Shown here in pieces: positions 41,679-49,898 of a DNA stretch of 50,653 nucleotides. Position numbers and translations under genes: made by a program. This stretch comes from Mycobacterium parascrofulaceum ATCC BAA-614 (GTDB taxonomy: Bacteria > Actinomycetota > Actinomycetes > Mycobacteriales > Mycobacteriaceae): the NCBI RefSeq assembly GCF_000164135.1, contig NZ_GG770553.1, positions 1,419,454-1,470,106 on the forward strand. The letters run 5' to 3'. How positions within the stretch are numbered: position 1 is the stretch's first letter; each line of letters starts with the position of its first letter. Below the pieces are notes generated by a model. The model did no database searches and was not told the DNA's origin. It saw nothing but the letters and a program-made list of their open reading frames with translations.

Positions 41679-41738
41679 CGAGCAGACGCAAACTCGCGCT
41701 ACTACGGGCGGGAGAATGCGAGTATGCGTCTGCTCGCG
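41679..41738. repeat. 20-base-arm hairpin downstream of the P450 gene
   Basis: The arms at 41679-41698 (begins GCGAGCAGACGCAAAC) and 41719-41738 (ends ATGCGTCTGCTCGC) are inverted copies, 19 of 20 bases matching, with a 20-base loop. It begins eight bases after the P450 stop in the leftward direction. The arm resembles a GAGCAGACGCA repeat I recall as common between mycobacterial genes. Confidence 0.7.
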
Positions 41739-41745
41739 CGGGTGC

Positions 41746-42984
41746 TTACCGGTCGAACTCGATGGGCAGGCTCCTGGGGCCGCTGAGGCTCACCATCGGT
41801 TTCCACGGGACCGGTCCCGCGGTGCGCGGGTTGAGCAGGCGGCCCGCGACGACGTTCAGCGCTTCGGCGATCTCCCGCCGCGCCAGGTTGGCGCCCAGGC
41901 AGTAGTGCACCCCGCCGCCGAAGGTCAGGATCGGCGGCGCCCCCTCGCGCGTGATGTCGACCCGGTCCGGGTCGTCGTAGACCGCCGGGTCGCGGTTGGC
42001 GGCGGCGGTGTTGACCAGGACCATCGTGCCGGCGGGAAACAGGTAGCCGTCCACCTCGGCATCCTCGGCCACCAGCCGAAGCGTTCCGCACGCGATCGGC
42101 GAGTGGCGCATCGTCTCCTCGACGGCGCGCATCGCGAGTTCGGGGTGTTCCTTGAGCAGGGTCCACTGCCCGGGGTGCTCGCACAGGACCTGCACCGAGG
42201 CCGCCACCTGGTTGCGGGTGGTGTCCGTCCCCGCCAGGAGGAGGCCGCCCGCAAGCATCCGCAGTTCGGCGGTGTCGAGCCGGTCGCCTGGAAAAGTCGG
42301 GTCCTCGGCGCGGATCAGGTCGGAGAGCAGATCGTCGGTCAGGCTGTGCCGCCGCCGCGCGACCATCTCGTCGACGTAGTCGTCGAGCTCCCCCCACGCC
42401 CGCATCACGACGGGCTCGACCTCCCGGATGTCGACGCTGAAGCTGAAGGCCTTGAAGACGTCGTCGGCCCACAACGAAAACTGTTGCCAGTCCTCGCGGG
42501 GAGCGCCGAGCAAGGCGCAGATGATGGGGACGGGGTAGGGGCGGGCGAGGTCGGTGACGACGTCGCAGCGACCCGCGTCGATGACGCGGTCGACCAACCC
42601 GTTCATCACGTCGACCATGGTGTCGTGCAGCCGCAGGGTCGCGCGCGGCGTGAACGCCTTGGACGTCAGGCTGCGCAACCGGTGGTGCGCGTCCCCTTCC
42701 AGGCACAGCAGACTGTTGACCACCTTGTCCCACAGCGGGCCCGACGTCACGCCCTGGGCGAGCAGGTTGATCCCGGGTGGGATCTGGAACCGCGCGTCGC
42801 GAAGCACCGAGCGGACGAGGTGGTAGGACAGGACTTCGGGTCCATAGGGTCCGATCGCCACGGGCGCACGCCGTTGCGCCGCCTGCAGGCGCGGATAGAC
42901 CTCGGCGGGGGTTTCCTCGGCGTCGTAGGTCAGCGTCGGCAGATCGGCATCGAAAACGCTTGTGGGAGCGGTACCGACGGTCAT
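41746..42984 (-). CDS. cytochrome P450
   Basis: A 412-residue haem-thiolate monooxygenase. I-helix motif GGLLLAGTDTTRNQ, K-helix EETMRHS (ExxR), and haem loop TFGGGVHYCLGANLARREI with the cysteine ligand. The short cytosolic form without a membrane anchor is normal for bacteria. CYP family and substrate cannot be assigned by eye. ATG 42984 has GAGGAG seven bases upstream; an in-frame extension to 43026 is less likely. No ferredoxin or reductase gene is adjacent. In the upstream gap, a candidate -10 (TACATT on the minus strand) overlaps one of two inverted TGTATGGC half-sites at 43038 and 43093. Confidence 0.9.
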   Translation of the reverse strand: MTVGTAPTSVFDADLPTLTYDAEETPAEVYPRLQAAQRRAPVAIGPYGPEVLSYHLVRSVLRDARFQIPPGINLLAQGVTSGPLWDKVVNSLLCLEGDAHHRLRSLTSKAFTPRATLRLHDTMVDVMNGLVDRVIDAGRCDVVTDLARPYPVPIICALLGAPREDWQQFSLWADDVFKAFSFSVDIREVEPVVMRAWGELDDYVDEMVARRRHSLTDDLLSDLIRAEDPTFPGDRLDTAELRMLAGGLLLAGTDTTRNQVAASVQVLCEHPGQWTLLKEHPELAMRAVEETMRHSPIACGTLRLVAEDAEVDGYLFPAGTMVLVNTAAANRDPAVYDDPDRVDITREGAPPILTFGGGVHYCLGANLARREIAEALNVVAGRLLNPRTAGPVPWKPMVSLSGPRSLPIEFDR

Positions 42985-43122
42985 GACGGTCTCCTCGAGG
43001 TCGCGCGGGCCACCGGCCCGCGACAACTTTCACACAATGTATGGCCGTGCCGGGAAGCTGTCAACGATCCGCGGGTACGCGCCGCGCGATACGCCATACA
43101 AAAACGACGGGATGTGTGGCGA

Positions 43123-44316
43123 CTACCCGTTTCGCCGGCCGCGGACCAGTTGGCCGCCGATCAGCGCCACCGCGAACACGCCCCCGGTGACCCCCGAAAC
43201 CAGCAGGGGCAGTTGGCCGTTGGCGCCCCACAGGAAACCGGCCCACAACCCCGCCACCAGGACGGCCAGCCCGATGCCGCCCTGGAACACGCCCTGCGCG
43301 CTGGCCTGGTGCTCCGGGTCGACCAGCCCCGAAATCCAGGCCTTCCCGACCCCATCGGTGCACCCGGTGAACATTCCGTAGGCGCCGATCAGCAGCCATG
43401 CCGTCACGATGTCGGTGGTCAGACCCAGCCCGATGTAGCCGATGGCGAAGAATGCCAGGCCGACGCCGAACAGCGCCGGCCGGCCTATCCGGTCGGCCAG
43501 CGATCCGGCCGGGTAACTGGCCAGGGCGTACACCGCGTTGTATCCGACGTATGCCAGGATCACCCCGACCACCGAGAAGCCAATCTCGTTGAGGCGCAAC
43601 AACAACAGGGCGTCGGGGAAGTTCACCACGCTGAAGACCACCAGGAGTGCGGTCACCCGCCAATACGGCTGCGGCAGCGAACGCACGCCGGACCACATGG
43701 ACTTCCGGCGCGCTCGCGGTCGGCCGTCACGCCGCTCGCGCACCAGCAGCACCAGCGCCACGGACAACACGGCCGGCACGATGGCGACGTACAGCAACGG
43801 CGCGATGCGGTGGTCCAGCAGCTCGTAACCCACCAGCCCGAGCAGCGGGCCGAAGACGGCGCCGAAGGTGTCCATCGCGCGATGGAAGCCGAAGACCCGG
43901 CCGCGCAGGGCGTCGTCCACCCCGTCGACCAGCAGCGCGTCGCGCGGCGCACCGCGGACGCCCTTGCCGAGCCGGTCGACGACGCGACCGGCCAGCACGC
44001 CCGGCCACGCCGCGGCTACCGCGATGAGGACCTTCCCGAGCGCCGCCATCCCGTACCCGGTGGCGATCAACGGGCGGCGCGCGAACCTGTCGCCGAGCGG
44101 GCCCGACGCCAGCTTCGTCAGGGACGCGGCGCCCTCGGCCGCGCCCTCGACGGCTCCCACCACCGACGGCGGCGCGCCCAGCACCGCCGTCAGGTAGATC
44201 GGCAGCAGCGGGTACAGCAGCTCGCTGGCGGTGTCCTGCAGGAACGAGACCCCGGAGAGCACCCGGACGTTGCGGGTGAGCCAATGGGGCCGCGGTGCAA
44301 TCTCACTGCGGCGCAC
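43123..44316 (-). CDS. major facilitator superfamily transporter
   Basis: A 397-residue protein with twelve hydrophobic segments. MFS markers: VLSGVSFLQDTASELLYPLL in helix 1, ASGPLGDRFARRPLIATGYG in loop 2-3, the GRVVDRLGKGVRGAPRDALL stretch in helix 4, and GSLADRIGRPALFGVGLA in the second half. The substrate is unknown; the GKGVRGAPRDAL motif is found in a group of uncharacterised bacterial efflux proteins. Start GTG at 44314-44316, giving a 14-base overlap with the end of the NYN gene, so the two are co-translated. Confidence 0.82.
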   Translation of the reverse strand: MRRSEIAPRPHWLTRNVRVLSGVSFLQDTASELLYPLLPIYLTAVLGAPPSVVGAVEGAAEGAASLTKLASGPLGDRFARRPLIATGYGMAALGKVLIAVAAAWPGVLAGRVVDRLGKGVRGAPRDALLVDGVDDALRGRVFGFHRAMDTFGAVFGPLLGLVGYELLDHRIAPLLYVAIVPAVLSVALVLLVRERRDGRPRARRKSMWSGVRSLPQPYWRVTALLVVFSVVNFPDALLLLRLNEIGFSVVGVILAYVGYNAVYALASYPAGSLADRIGRPALFGVGLAFFAIGYIGLGLTTDIVTAWLLIGAYGMFTGCTDGVGKAWISGLVDPEHQASAQGVFQGGIGLAVLVAGLWAGFLWGANGQLPLLVSGVTGGVFAVALIGGQLVRGRRNG

Positions 44317-45196
44317 GAAGCCGGACCATACGCGTCGTCGACGTCTCGTCCAACTCCACCACATCGGACCGGGACCGCAGGAAATCGCTGAATGACCGGA
44401 ATCCCAGAGACCTTTCGCTGAAGGACGGGTCCATCCGCTTCATCTGCGCCTTCACCGCGGAGTTGTGCAGCCAGTCGGCGTCGTCCTTCTCGAGGCCGAT
44501 CTGCAGCGCGCGCGTCAGCAGCGCCGTGGCGGCGGCCTGTGGGTCCGGCGGTTCGGGTTCCTGGGGTTCGGCCGCCTTGCCGCGCCCGCCGCGTCGCTTC
44601 GACGCCTTGGTTTCCGCCTCGCCGTCCGCGCCCTGCGGTTCGAGCGCCGGCACCCCGGGCAGCGAGTCGTAGACGACGAACTCGTCGCAGGCCGCCGCCA
44701 GCGCCCGGCTGGACGCCCCGGCCACCCCGATGCCGACGACGTACCGGCCGAGCCTCTTGCAGCGCTGGGCCAGCGGAATGTAGTCGGAGTCGCCCGCCAC
44801 GATGACCACGTGGGTGAGGTCGGGCAGCCGGAACATGTCCTCCACCGCGTCGACGGCCAGGCGGATGTCGGCCCCGTTCTTGCCGTAGGCCGCCGCGGGG
44901 AACAACTGCACCAGGTCGACCGCGCGGGCCACCAGCTGCCCGCGGTATCCGGCGTTGATGTCCGCCGACCAGTCCGCGTAGGCCCGGGTGAGCACCAGGA
45001 TCCCGAATGACGACGCGAAGTCGAGGATCGCGCCGACGTCGACGGTGGACCGGTCCAGCCGGTTGGCATACTGCTCGAGCCCCTTGGCCTTGTCGCGCTG
45101 GAACGAGCTGCGGCCGTTGACCTGGTCGTATCGCGAGATCACGATGTTGTCGAAGTCGAGGTAGACGGCCACGCGGGCGGCAACCGGTTCGGTCAT
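44303..45196 (-). CDS. NYN-domain putative RNase with C-terminal OST-HTH/LOTUS domain
   Basis: A 297-residue protein. Residues 8-170 form a PIN-like NYN nuclease domain with the acidic residues in place: VYLDFDNIVISRYD, NGADIRLAVDAVEDM and VVIVAGDSDYIPLAQRCKRLG. A charged linker (about 180-215, Glu/Pro/Lys-rich) leads to a C-terminal winged-helix OST-HTH domain (ATALLTRALQIGLEKDD ... LGFRSFSDFLRSRSDVVEL). The architecture matches the bacterial LabA-like relatives of eukaryotic MARF1; RNA cleavage is expected but the target is unknown. Start ATG 45196. The MFS gene overlaps its 3' end. Confidence 0.87.
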   Translation of the reverse strand: MTEPVAARVAVYLDFDNIVISRYDQVNGRSSFQRDKAKGLEQYANRLDRSTVDVGAILDFASSFGILVLTRAYADWSADINAGYRGQLVARAVDLVQLFPAAAYGKNGADIRLAVDAVEDMFRLPDLTHVVIVAGDSDYIPLAQRCKRLGRYVVGIGVAGASSRALAAACDEFVVYDSLPGVPALEPQGADGEAETKASKRRGGRGKAAEPQEPEPPDPQAAATALLTRALQIGLEKDDADWLHNSAVKAQMKRMDPSFSERSLGFRSFSDFLRSRSDVVELDETSTTRMVRLRAPQ

Positions 45197-45305
45197 GGTC
45201 TAGATCATCGCTGAGGCGTCCGGCACTGTGGAGGCCGGAAGCGGTTTCCGTCACGATTCGGCCGATCGCGGCCCTAAGCGCCGCCCCAGCGGGTACACCC
45301 GGGGA

Positions 45306-46181
45306 ATGAGTGAGTTGAAGTTTCTCGAGCTGCACGGTGATCGCGTGGCCTACCGCGACGAGGGTGAGGGAGAGGTGCTCCTGCTCATCCACGGCATGGC
45401 CGGCAGTTCGGAGACGTGGCGGTCGGTGATACCGCCGCTGTCCAAGAAGTTCCGGGTCATCGCCCCCGACCTGCTCGGTCACGGCGAATCGGCGAAACCC
45501 CGCACCGACTATTCGCTGGGCGCCTTCGCGGTCTGGCTGCGTGACCTGCTCGACGAGCTCGGCGTCAGCCAGGCCACCCTGGTCGGTCAGTCGCTCGGCG
45601 GCGGGGTCGCGATGCAGTTCGTCTACCAGCACCCCGACTACGCCAAGCGGTTGATTCTGATCAGCAGCGGCGGCCTGGGTCCCGACGTCGGCTGGGTGCT
45701 GCGGCTGCTGTCGGCGCCCGGCGCCGAGCTGGTGCTGCCGATCATCGCGCCCAAGCCCGTGCTGGCCGTCGGCAACCGGCTCAGGTCGTGGCTGCGCGGC
45801 GCCGGCATCCACTCGCCGCGCGGCGCCGAGATGTGGAGCGCGTACTCGTCGTTGTCCGACGGCGAGACCCGGCAGTCGTTCCTGCGCACGCTGCGATCGG
45901 TGGTCGACTACCGAGGCCAGGCGGTCAGCGCGCTGACCAGGCTGCGGCTGCGGGAGGACCTGCCGGTCATGGCGATCTGGGGCGAGCGCGACGCCATCAT
46001 CCCGGTCGATCACGCGTACGCCGCCCACGAGGCACGCACCGACGCCAGGCTCGAGATCCTGCCCGACGTCGGCCACTTCGCGCAGGTGGAGGCGCCCAAT
46101 CAGGTGGTGGAATTGATCGAGGACTTCATCGCGACCGCCGACCGGCACGAATCGGGGAGCGCCCAGCTGCCCCTGCCGTAA
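45306..46181 (+). CDS. alpha/beta hydrolase (Rv2715-like)
   Basis: A 291-residue alpha/beta hydrolase. LLIHGMAGSSETWRSVIPPL forms the oxyanion loop, PDLLGHGESAKPRTDYSLG the next turn, VGQSLGGGVAMQF contains the serine nucleophile, AIWGERDAIIPVDHA the acid and LPDVGHFAQVEAP the histidine. Sequence style resembles M. tuberculosis Rv2715, which lies elsewhere in that genome; the identification is from memory. Substrate unknown. Start ATG 45306. The P450 gene follows after 11 bases in the same direction. Confidence 0.82.
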   Translation: MSELKFLELHGDRVAYRDEGEGEVLLLIHGMAGSSETWRSVIPPLSKKFRVIAPDLLGHGESAKPRTDYSLGAFAVWLRDLLDELGVSQATLVGQSLGGGVAMQFVYQHPDYAKRLILISSGGLGPDVGWVLRLLSAPGAELVLPIIAPKPVLAVGNRLRSWLRGAGIHSPRGAEMWSAYSSLSDGETRQSFLRTLRSVVDYRGQAVSALTRLRLREDLPVMAIWGERDAIIPVDHAYAAHEARTDARLEILPDVGHFAQVEAPNQVVELIEDFIATADRHESGSAQLPLP

Positions 46182-46192
46182 AATTTGGGGCG

Positions 46193-47557
46193 ATGCGCAC
46201 AGCGGCGCGTACGGCACTTCCGCCGGGGCCCCGGCTGCCCCGGGCGGTGCAGGCCGCTCTGATGCTGCAGCGTGGGTCGCACTTCGTCGCCGCCTGCCGC
46301 CGTCGCTACGGCAGCGTGTTCACCCTGCGCGTCGCGGGGATGGGCACGCTGGTCTATCTGGCCGACCCGGCCGACGTCAAGACGGTGTTCGCCGGCGACC
46401 CGCGCGTCTTCCATGCCGGCGAGGCGAATTCCATCCTGAGCGGTCTGCTGGGCGACACCTCCCTGCTGGTGATCGACGAAGACGTCCACCGGGATCGCCG
46501 CCGCCTGATGCTGCCGCCCTTTCACCGCGACGCCGTCGCGCGCCAGGCCGGCCTGATGGCCGAGATCGCGGCGGCGAACATCGCGACGTGGCCGGTGGGC
46601 GCCAATTTCGCGGCCGCGCCGAAGATGGCGGAGATCACCCTGGAGGTGATCCTGCGGACGGTCATCGGCGCCACGGACCCCGCCCGGCTCGCCGCCCTGC
46701 GGGCGATCATGCCGCGGCTGCTCAGCGTGGGGCCGTGGGCGACGCTGGCGCTGGCGAAGCCGGCGCTGCAGCGCTACCGGCCGTGGCGGGGGCTGCGTCG
46801 CACGATGGCCGAGGCCGACCGCCTGCTGTACGCCGAGATCGCCGAACGCCGCGCGGATCCCGGCGTGGCCGAACGCACCGACGTGTTGGCGATGCTGGTG
46901 CGGGCCGACGACGGCGGGCGCACGATGTCCGACCGCGAACTGCGGGATCAGCTGATGACCTTGCTGGTGGCCGGCCACGACACCACGGCGAACGGCTTGT
47001 CCTGGGCGCTCGAGCGGTTGACCCGCCACCCGGACGTATTGGCCAGGGCCGTGGCCGCGGCCGAGGCCGGTGCCGCGGGCGATCCGGCCGGCGACGAGTA
47101 CCTCGACGCGCTGGTGAAGGAGACGTTGCGGGTCCGGCCGGTGGTTTTCGACGTGGGCCGGGTGCTCACCGAACCGGCCGACGTCGCCGGCTACCGGCTG
47201 CCCGCCGGGGTCATGGTGGCCCCCGGTATCGGGCTGGTGCACACCAGCGCCGCCGTGTACCCGGATCCGCACCGATTCGACCCGGACCGGATGCTCGGCG
47301 CCACCCTGAGCCCGACGACCTGGTTCCCGTTCAGCGGCGGCAACCGCCGCTGCCTGGGCGCCGGCTTCGCCATGGTCGAGATGCGGGTGGTCCTGCGCGA
47401 GATCCTGCGCCGCGTCGAGCTGGACACCACTGCCGCGCCCGCCGAACGGCAGCGGCTGAAATTCGTTGTGCTCGTGCCGCATCGGGGCGCCCGCATCCGG
47501 CTCAGGGCGCTCAGGGACGTCCCCGCCCCGACGCCCGCGGCCCGGCCCGCCGGCTAG
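46193..47557 (+). CDS. cyp135B1: cytochrome P450 CYP135B1
   Basis: A 454-residue P450 closely similar to Rv0568 as I recall it: LPPGPRLPRAVQAALML, DPADVKTVFAGDPRVFHAGE and DEDVHRDRRRLMLPPFHRDA are shared. I-helix LLVAGHDTTANGLSWALE, ExxR in VKETLRVRP, haem loop FPFSGGNRRCLGAGFAMVE. The substrate of CYP135 enzymes is unknown. Its position after yajQ in M. tuberculosis (with Rv0567 between) supports orthology; here about 19.5 kb of other genes intervene. ATG 46193, 11 bases after the hydrolase stop. Its TAG shares bases with the converging pseudogene's stop (CTAG). Confidence 0.92.
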   Translation: MRTAARTALPPGPRLPRAVQAALMLQRGSHFVAACRRRYGSVFTLRVAGMGTLVYLADPADVKTVFAGDPRVFHAGEANSILSGLLGDTSLLVIDEDVHRDRRRLMLPPFHRDAVARQAGLMAEIAAANIATWPVGANFAAAPKMAEITLEVILRTVIGATDPARLAALRAIMPRLLSVGPWATLALAKPALQRYRPWRGLRRTMAEADRLLYAEIAERRADPGVAERTDVLAMLVRADDGGRTMSDRELRDQLMTLLVAGHDTTANGLSWALERLTRHPDVLARAVAAAEAGAAGDPAGDEYLDALVKETLRVRPVVFDVGRVLTEPADVAGYRLPAGVMVAPGIGLVHTSAAVYPDPHRFDPDRMLGATLSPTTWFPFSGGNRRCLGAGFAMVEMRVVLREILRRVELDTTAAPAERQRLKFVVLVPHRGARIRLRALRDVPAPTPAARPAG

Positions 47558-48720
47558 ATGCCGTAATCCGGCAGGTCGAAGTCGTCGATCACGGTGCTGG
47601 CGAAAAGCCTTGCCATCGGAGCGAAGTTCATGGTGCGCATGGCCACGATGCGGAACCACAGGCCGAAGCGGGTCTTCGTCGCGAAGAACGGAATGTTCTT
47701 CTCCGCACCGGATTGCTTGGACTTGATGAAGGGGCGCAGGCGCGCCTCGTAGGCATCGAAGGCGCGGCGGTGGTCGCCGCCGGCCCGCGCCAACTCTCCG
47801 GCCAGCACGTAGGCCTCGGTCATCGCCAGGCCGGTGCCCTCGCCGCCCAGCAGCGAAATGCACGCGGCCGCATCGCCGATCAGCAGCGTCCGGCCGCGCG
47901 ACCAGCGATCCATGCGGATCTGGCTGACGACGTCGAAGTACAGGTCTTCAACGTCGTCGAGGGTCGCCAGGATCTCCCGGGCTTCCCAGCCGACGTCACG
48001 GAACTCGTTGCGCAGCTGGTCTTTCGGTGCCGCGATGGTGCCCTCGCGCGGTGCGCGGAAAATGAACAAAAACATGGTGCGGTCGTCGCGCAGTGCGCAA
48101 CGTGCCAGTTGGTGGCCGGGAGTGGCGTACATGACGTAGACCAACTCGTCGCGGGGCCGGTAGCCGTCCACCACGCAGGCCGCGACCCTGCAACCGAGGT
48201 AGTGGTCGTAATCCTGCTCCGGCCCGAAGGCGAGCCGGCGCACGTTCGAGTGCAGCCCGTCGGCGCCGATCACCAGATCGAAATCGCGCGGCGCGCCCTT
48301 CTCGAAGGCCAGCCGGACGCCGTCGCTGTGCTCGTCGAGGGCGGTGATGCTGTCACCGAAGATCGTTTCGACCTAGCCCTCGATGGTGCGGTAGATGGCG
48401 GCGGCCAGGTCGCCGCGGGGCAGGCTGGTGAAGTCGTCGCCGACCATGCGGCTGAAGACCCTGGCGTCGACGTCGGCCAGGACCTCGCCCCGGGAGCCGA
48501 CGGAATGCAGCCGCTGGATCTCGTATCCGGCGGCGCGGACCTGCTCTTCGACGCCCATGCGTTTGGCCACCTGGTAGCCGACGCCCCAGAAGTCAATCAT
48601 GTAGCCGCCGGTGCGAAAGCCCGCGGCCTGCTCGATCAACGTCGGCGTGTGGCCGGTGCGATGCAGCCAGTGGGCGAGCGCAGCCCCGGCCACGCCCGCA
48701 CCGCTGATCGCTATTCGCAT
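47554..48720 (-). pseudogene. FAD-dependent aromatic monooxygenase interrupted by one in-frame TAG
   Basis: Two pieces lie in the same frame: 48720-48376 starts MRIAISGAGVAGAALAHWL with the FAD loop and ends at IYRTIEG; then TAG at 48375-48373; then VETIFGDSITALDEHSDGVR continues to the stop at 47554, including VIGADGLHSNVRR and the second FAD motif TLLIGDAAACISLLGGEGTG. Apart from that codon the protein is full length (388 codons). A single change from AAG (Lys) would explain it. Family: class A flavoprotein monooxygenases, including tetracycline- and phenol-hydroxylating enzymes. Third gene of the leftward operon opposite merR. Readthrough or sequencing error remain possible. Confidence 0.8.
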
Positions 48721-48728
48721 GGTGACCT

Positions 48729-49094
48729 CTACGCTCGCACCCACTCCCAGGCGGTGTCCAGCCGTTCACGGTCGAATGTGCGCAATTCGCCGCTCATCAG
48801 CCACGCGGCGGCGACGTTGACGCACCATTGCTCCCAGCGTGGTGCGCCGACCACGGCCACCTTGGCAAAGTCGTTGCGGCGCTTGATGTCGAACACGGTG
48901 TTGACCCATGCCGCGCGCAGCGTCCACCCGTCGAAGGGCTCGTCGATGAGGAACAGCACCTTCGCCTTGGCGAAGCGGTCGAGCAGGGCCTGGACCGCGG
49001 GTTCAAGCACGTCGCGGTAATCGCCCACGGTCAGCTTGTTCGTCGCGCGCACGCCCAGCACGTCGCCGTCGCTGTCGCGCATGATCTCGATCAT
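48729..49094 (-). CDS. SpoIIAA-like (STAS-fold) protein
   Basis: A 121-residue soluble protein of the SpoIIAA-like family (PF11964 type). It has alternating strands and helices: MIEIMRDSDGDVLGVRATNK, LTVGDYRDVLEPAVQALLDR, KVLFLIDEPFDGWTLRAAW, then DFAKVAVVGAPRWEQWCVN and WLMSGELRTFDRERLDTAWEWV. The fold is related to STAS anti-anti-sigma factors and CRAL-TRIO domains; function is unknown. The ATG overlaps the upstream TGA (ATGA), showing translational coupling to the CC-motif gene. It is therefore the second gene of the leftward, probably MerR-controlled operon. Confidence 0.82.
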   Translation of the reverse strand: MIEIMRDSDGDVLGVRATNKLTVGDYRDVLEPAVQALLDRFAKAKVLFLIDEPFDGWTLRAAWVNTVFDIKRRNDFAKVAVVGAPRWEQWCVNVAAAWLMSGELRTFDRERLDTAWEWVRA

Positions 49095-49420
49095 TCGTGG
49101 CCCCCCGATCGGGTGTACGGCGCGAACAGGGCATCGGCGTCGGCGGCCAAACCGGTTGGGGCATCGATTGTCACGACGAAGGCGTCGTCGTCTTCTTCGG
49201 TGTCGAAATGGAGAAACGGGCAGCACTGCCGTTCGCGACGCACCAGTTCGCGCGCCCGCGCGGCGGCCTCCGGCCGGTAGCGCAGCCGGATTCGGCAACC
49301 GTCGCGCCGGTAGCCGTCCAGCGCCGTCGCGTTGAGTTGTTCGATCCACGCGATCCGGGCCGCGCGGTCGGAGGCGGTCAGCGCGCAGGCAACCGCCGCG
49401 GGGTCCTGATTTTTCTGCAT
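49091..49420 (-). CDS. small CC-motif protein facing merR
   Basis: A 109-residue soluble protein. The notable feature is RRERQCCPFLHFDTE, a vicinal cysteine pair in a hydrophobic setting, with one further cysteine in RRDGCRIRLRY and one near the start (VACALTA). Such a pair could bind mercury, arsenic or another thiophilic metal. I recognise no named family, though similar genes next to merR-type regulators are familiar in actinobacteria. The start ATG at 49418-49420 is exactly where a leaderless message would begin: the -10 element ends six bases upstream and a -35 lies 19 bases further. The GTG at 49441 falls inside the operator and is rejected. Confidence 0.72.
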   Translation of the reverse strand: MQKNQDPAAVACALTASDRAARIAWIEQLNATALDGYRRDGCRIRLRYRPEAAARARELVRRERQCCPFLHFDTEEDDDAFVVTIDAPTGLAADADALFAPYTRSGGHE

Positions 49421-49426
49421 GGCTAC

Positions 49427-49457
49427 AGGATCAGACCTCAAGCGGGTTGAGGGTCAA
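49427..49457 (-). promoter_or_regulatory. MerR-type promoter/operator with 19-base spacer
   Basis: On the minus strand TTGACC (49457-49452) and GATCCT (49432-49427) form -35 and -10 elements separated by 19 bases, the overlong spacing typical of MerR-activated promoters. The inverted repeat CCTCAA, GCGGG, TTGAGG (49436-49452) fills the spacer. Transcription would start at or beside the ATG at 49420. Confidence 0.72.
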
Positions 49458-49481
49458 GACCGTGCGCGGGACGATGGACGG

Positions 49482-49889
49482 ATGGGTCTCAAAATCGGCC
49501 AGCTCGCCGACGCGACCGGGACGACCGCGCCGACAATCCGCTACTACGAACACATCGGTCTTCTGCCCGACCCGCGGCGGGTCGGCGGCCAGCGCCGCTA
49601 TGACGACGACGATGTGCGGCGGCTGACGTTCATTCGGCGCTGCCGCGACCTCGATTTCTCGGTGGAGCAGGTTCGCGATCTGGTCGCACTCGCCCACGAC
49701 GCCGATCGCTCCTGCCTCGAGGCGCGTGACCTGGCCGAGCTTCACCTCGCCGCGGTGCGGGCGAAGCTCGCGGAACTACGGACCCTCGAAAGCCGCATCG
49801 CGGGGTTGATCACGGCCTCGAAGGCCGACTGCGGTGGCGAACCCGCCGCGGAATGCCTTGTGCTCGAAGGGTTCTGCCACCCCGGCTAG
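49482..49889 (+). CDS. MerR-family metal-responsive regulator
   Basis: A 135-residue regulator. The winged helix is KIGQLADATGTTAPTIRYYE followed by HIGLLPDPRRVGGQRRYDDD; a long dimerisation helix (LAELHLAAVRAKLAELRTLESRIAGL) follows. Cysteines at 78, 117, 125 and 132 recall the mercury site of MerR (82, 117, 126) and the cadmium/lead site of CadR/PbrR, so a thiophilic metal is likely; which one cannot be read. Start ATG 49482. It diverges from the CC-motif gene over a typical 19-base-spacer promoter and probably activates that operon. Converges with the SRPBCC gene nine bases after its stop. Confidence 0.87.
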   Translation: MGLKIGQLADATGTTAPTIRYYEHIGLLPDPRRVGGQRRYDDDDVRRLTFIRRCRDLDFSVEQVRDLVALAHDADRSCLEARDLAELHLAAVRAKLAELRTLESRIAGLITASKADCGGEPAAECLVLEGFCHPG

Positions 49890-49898
49890 GCGCCCCGC

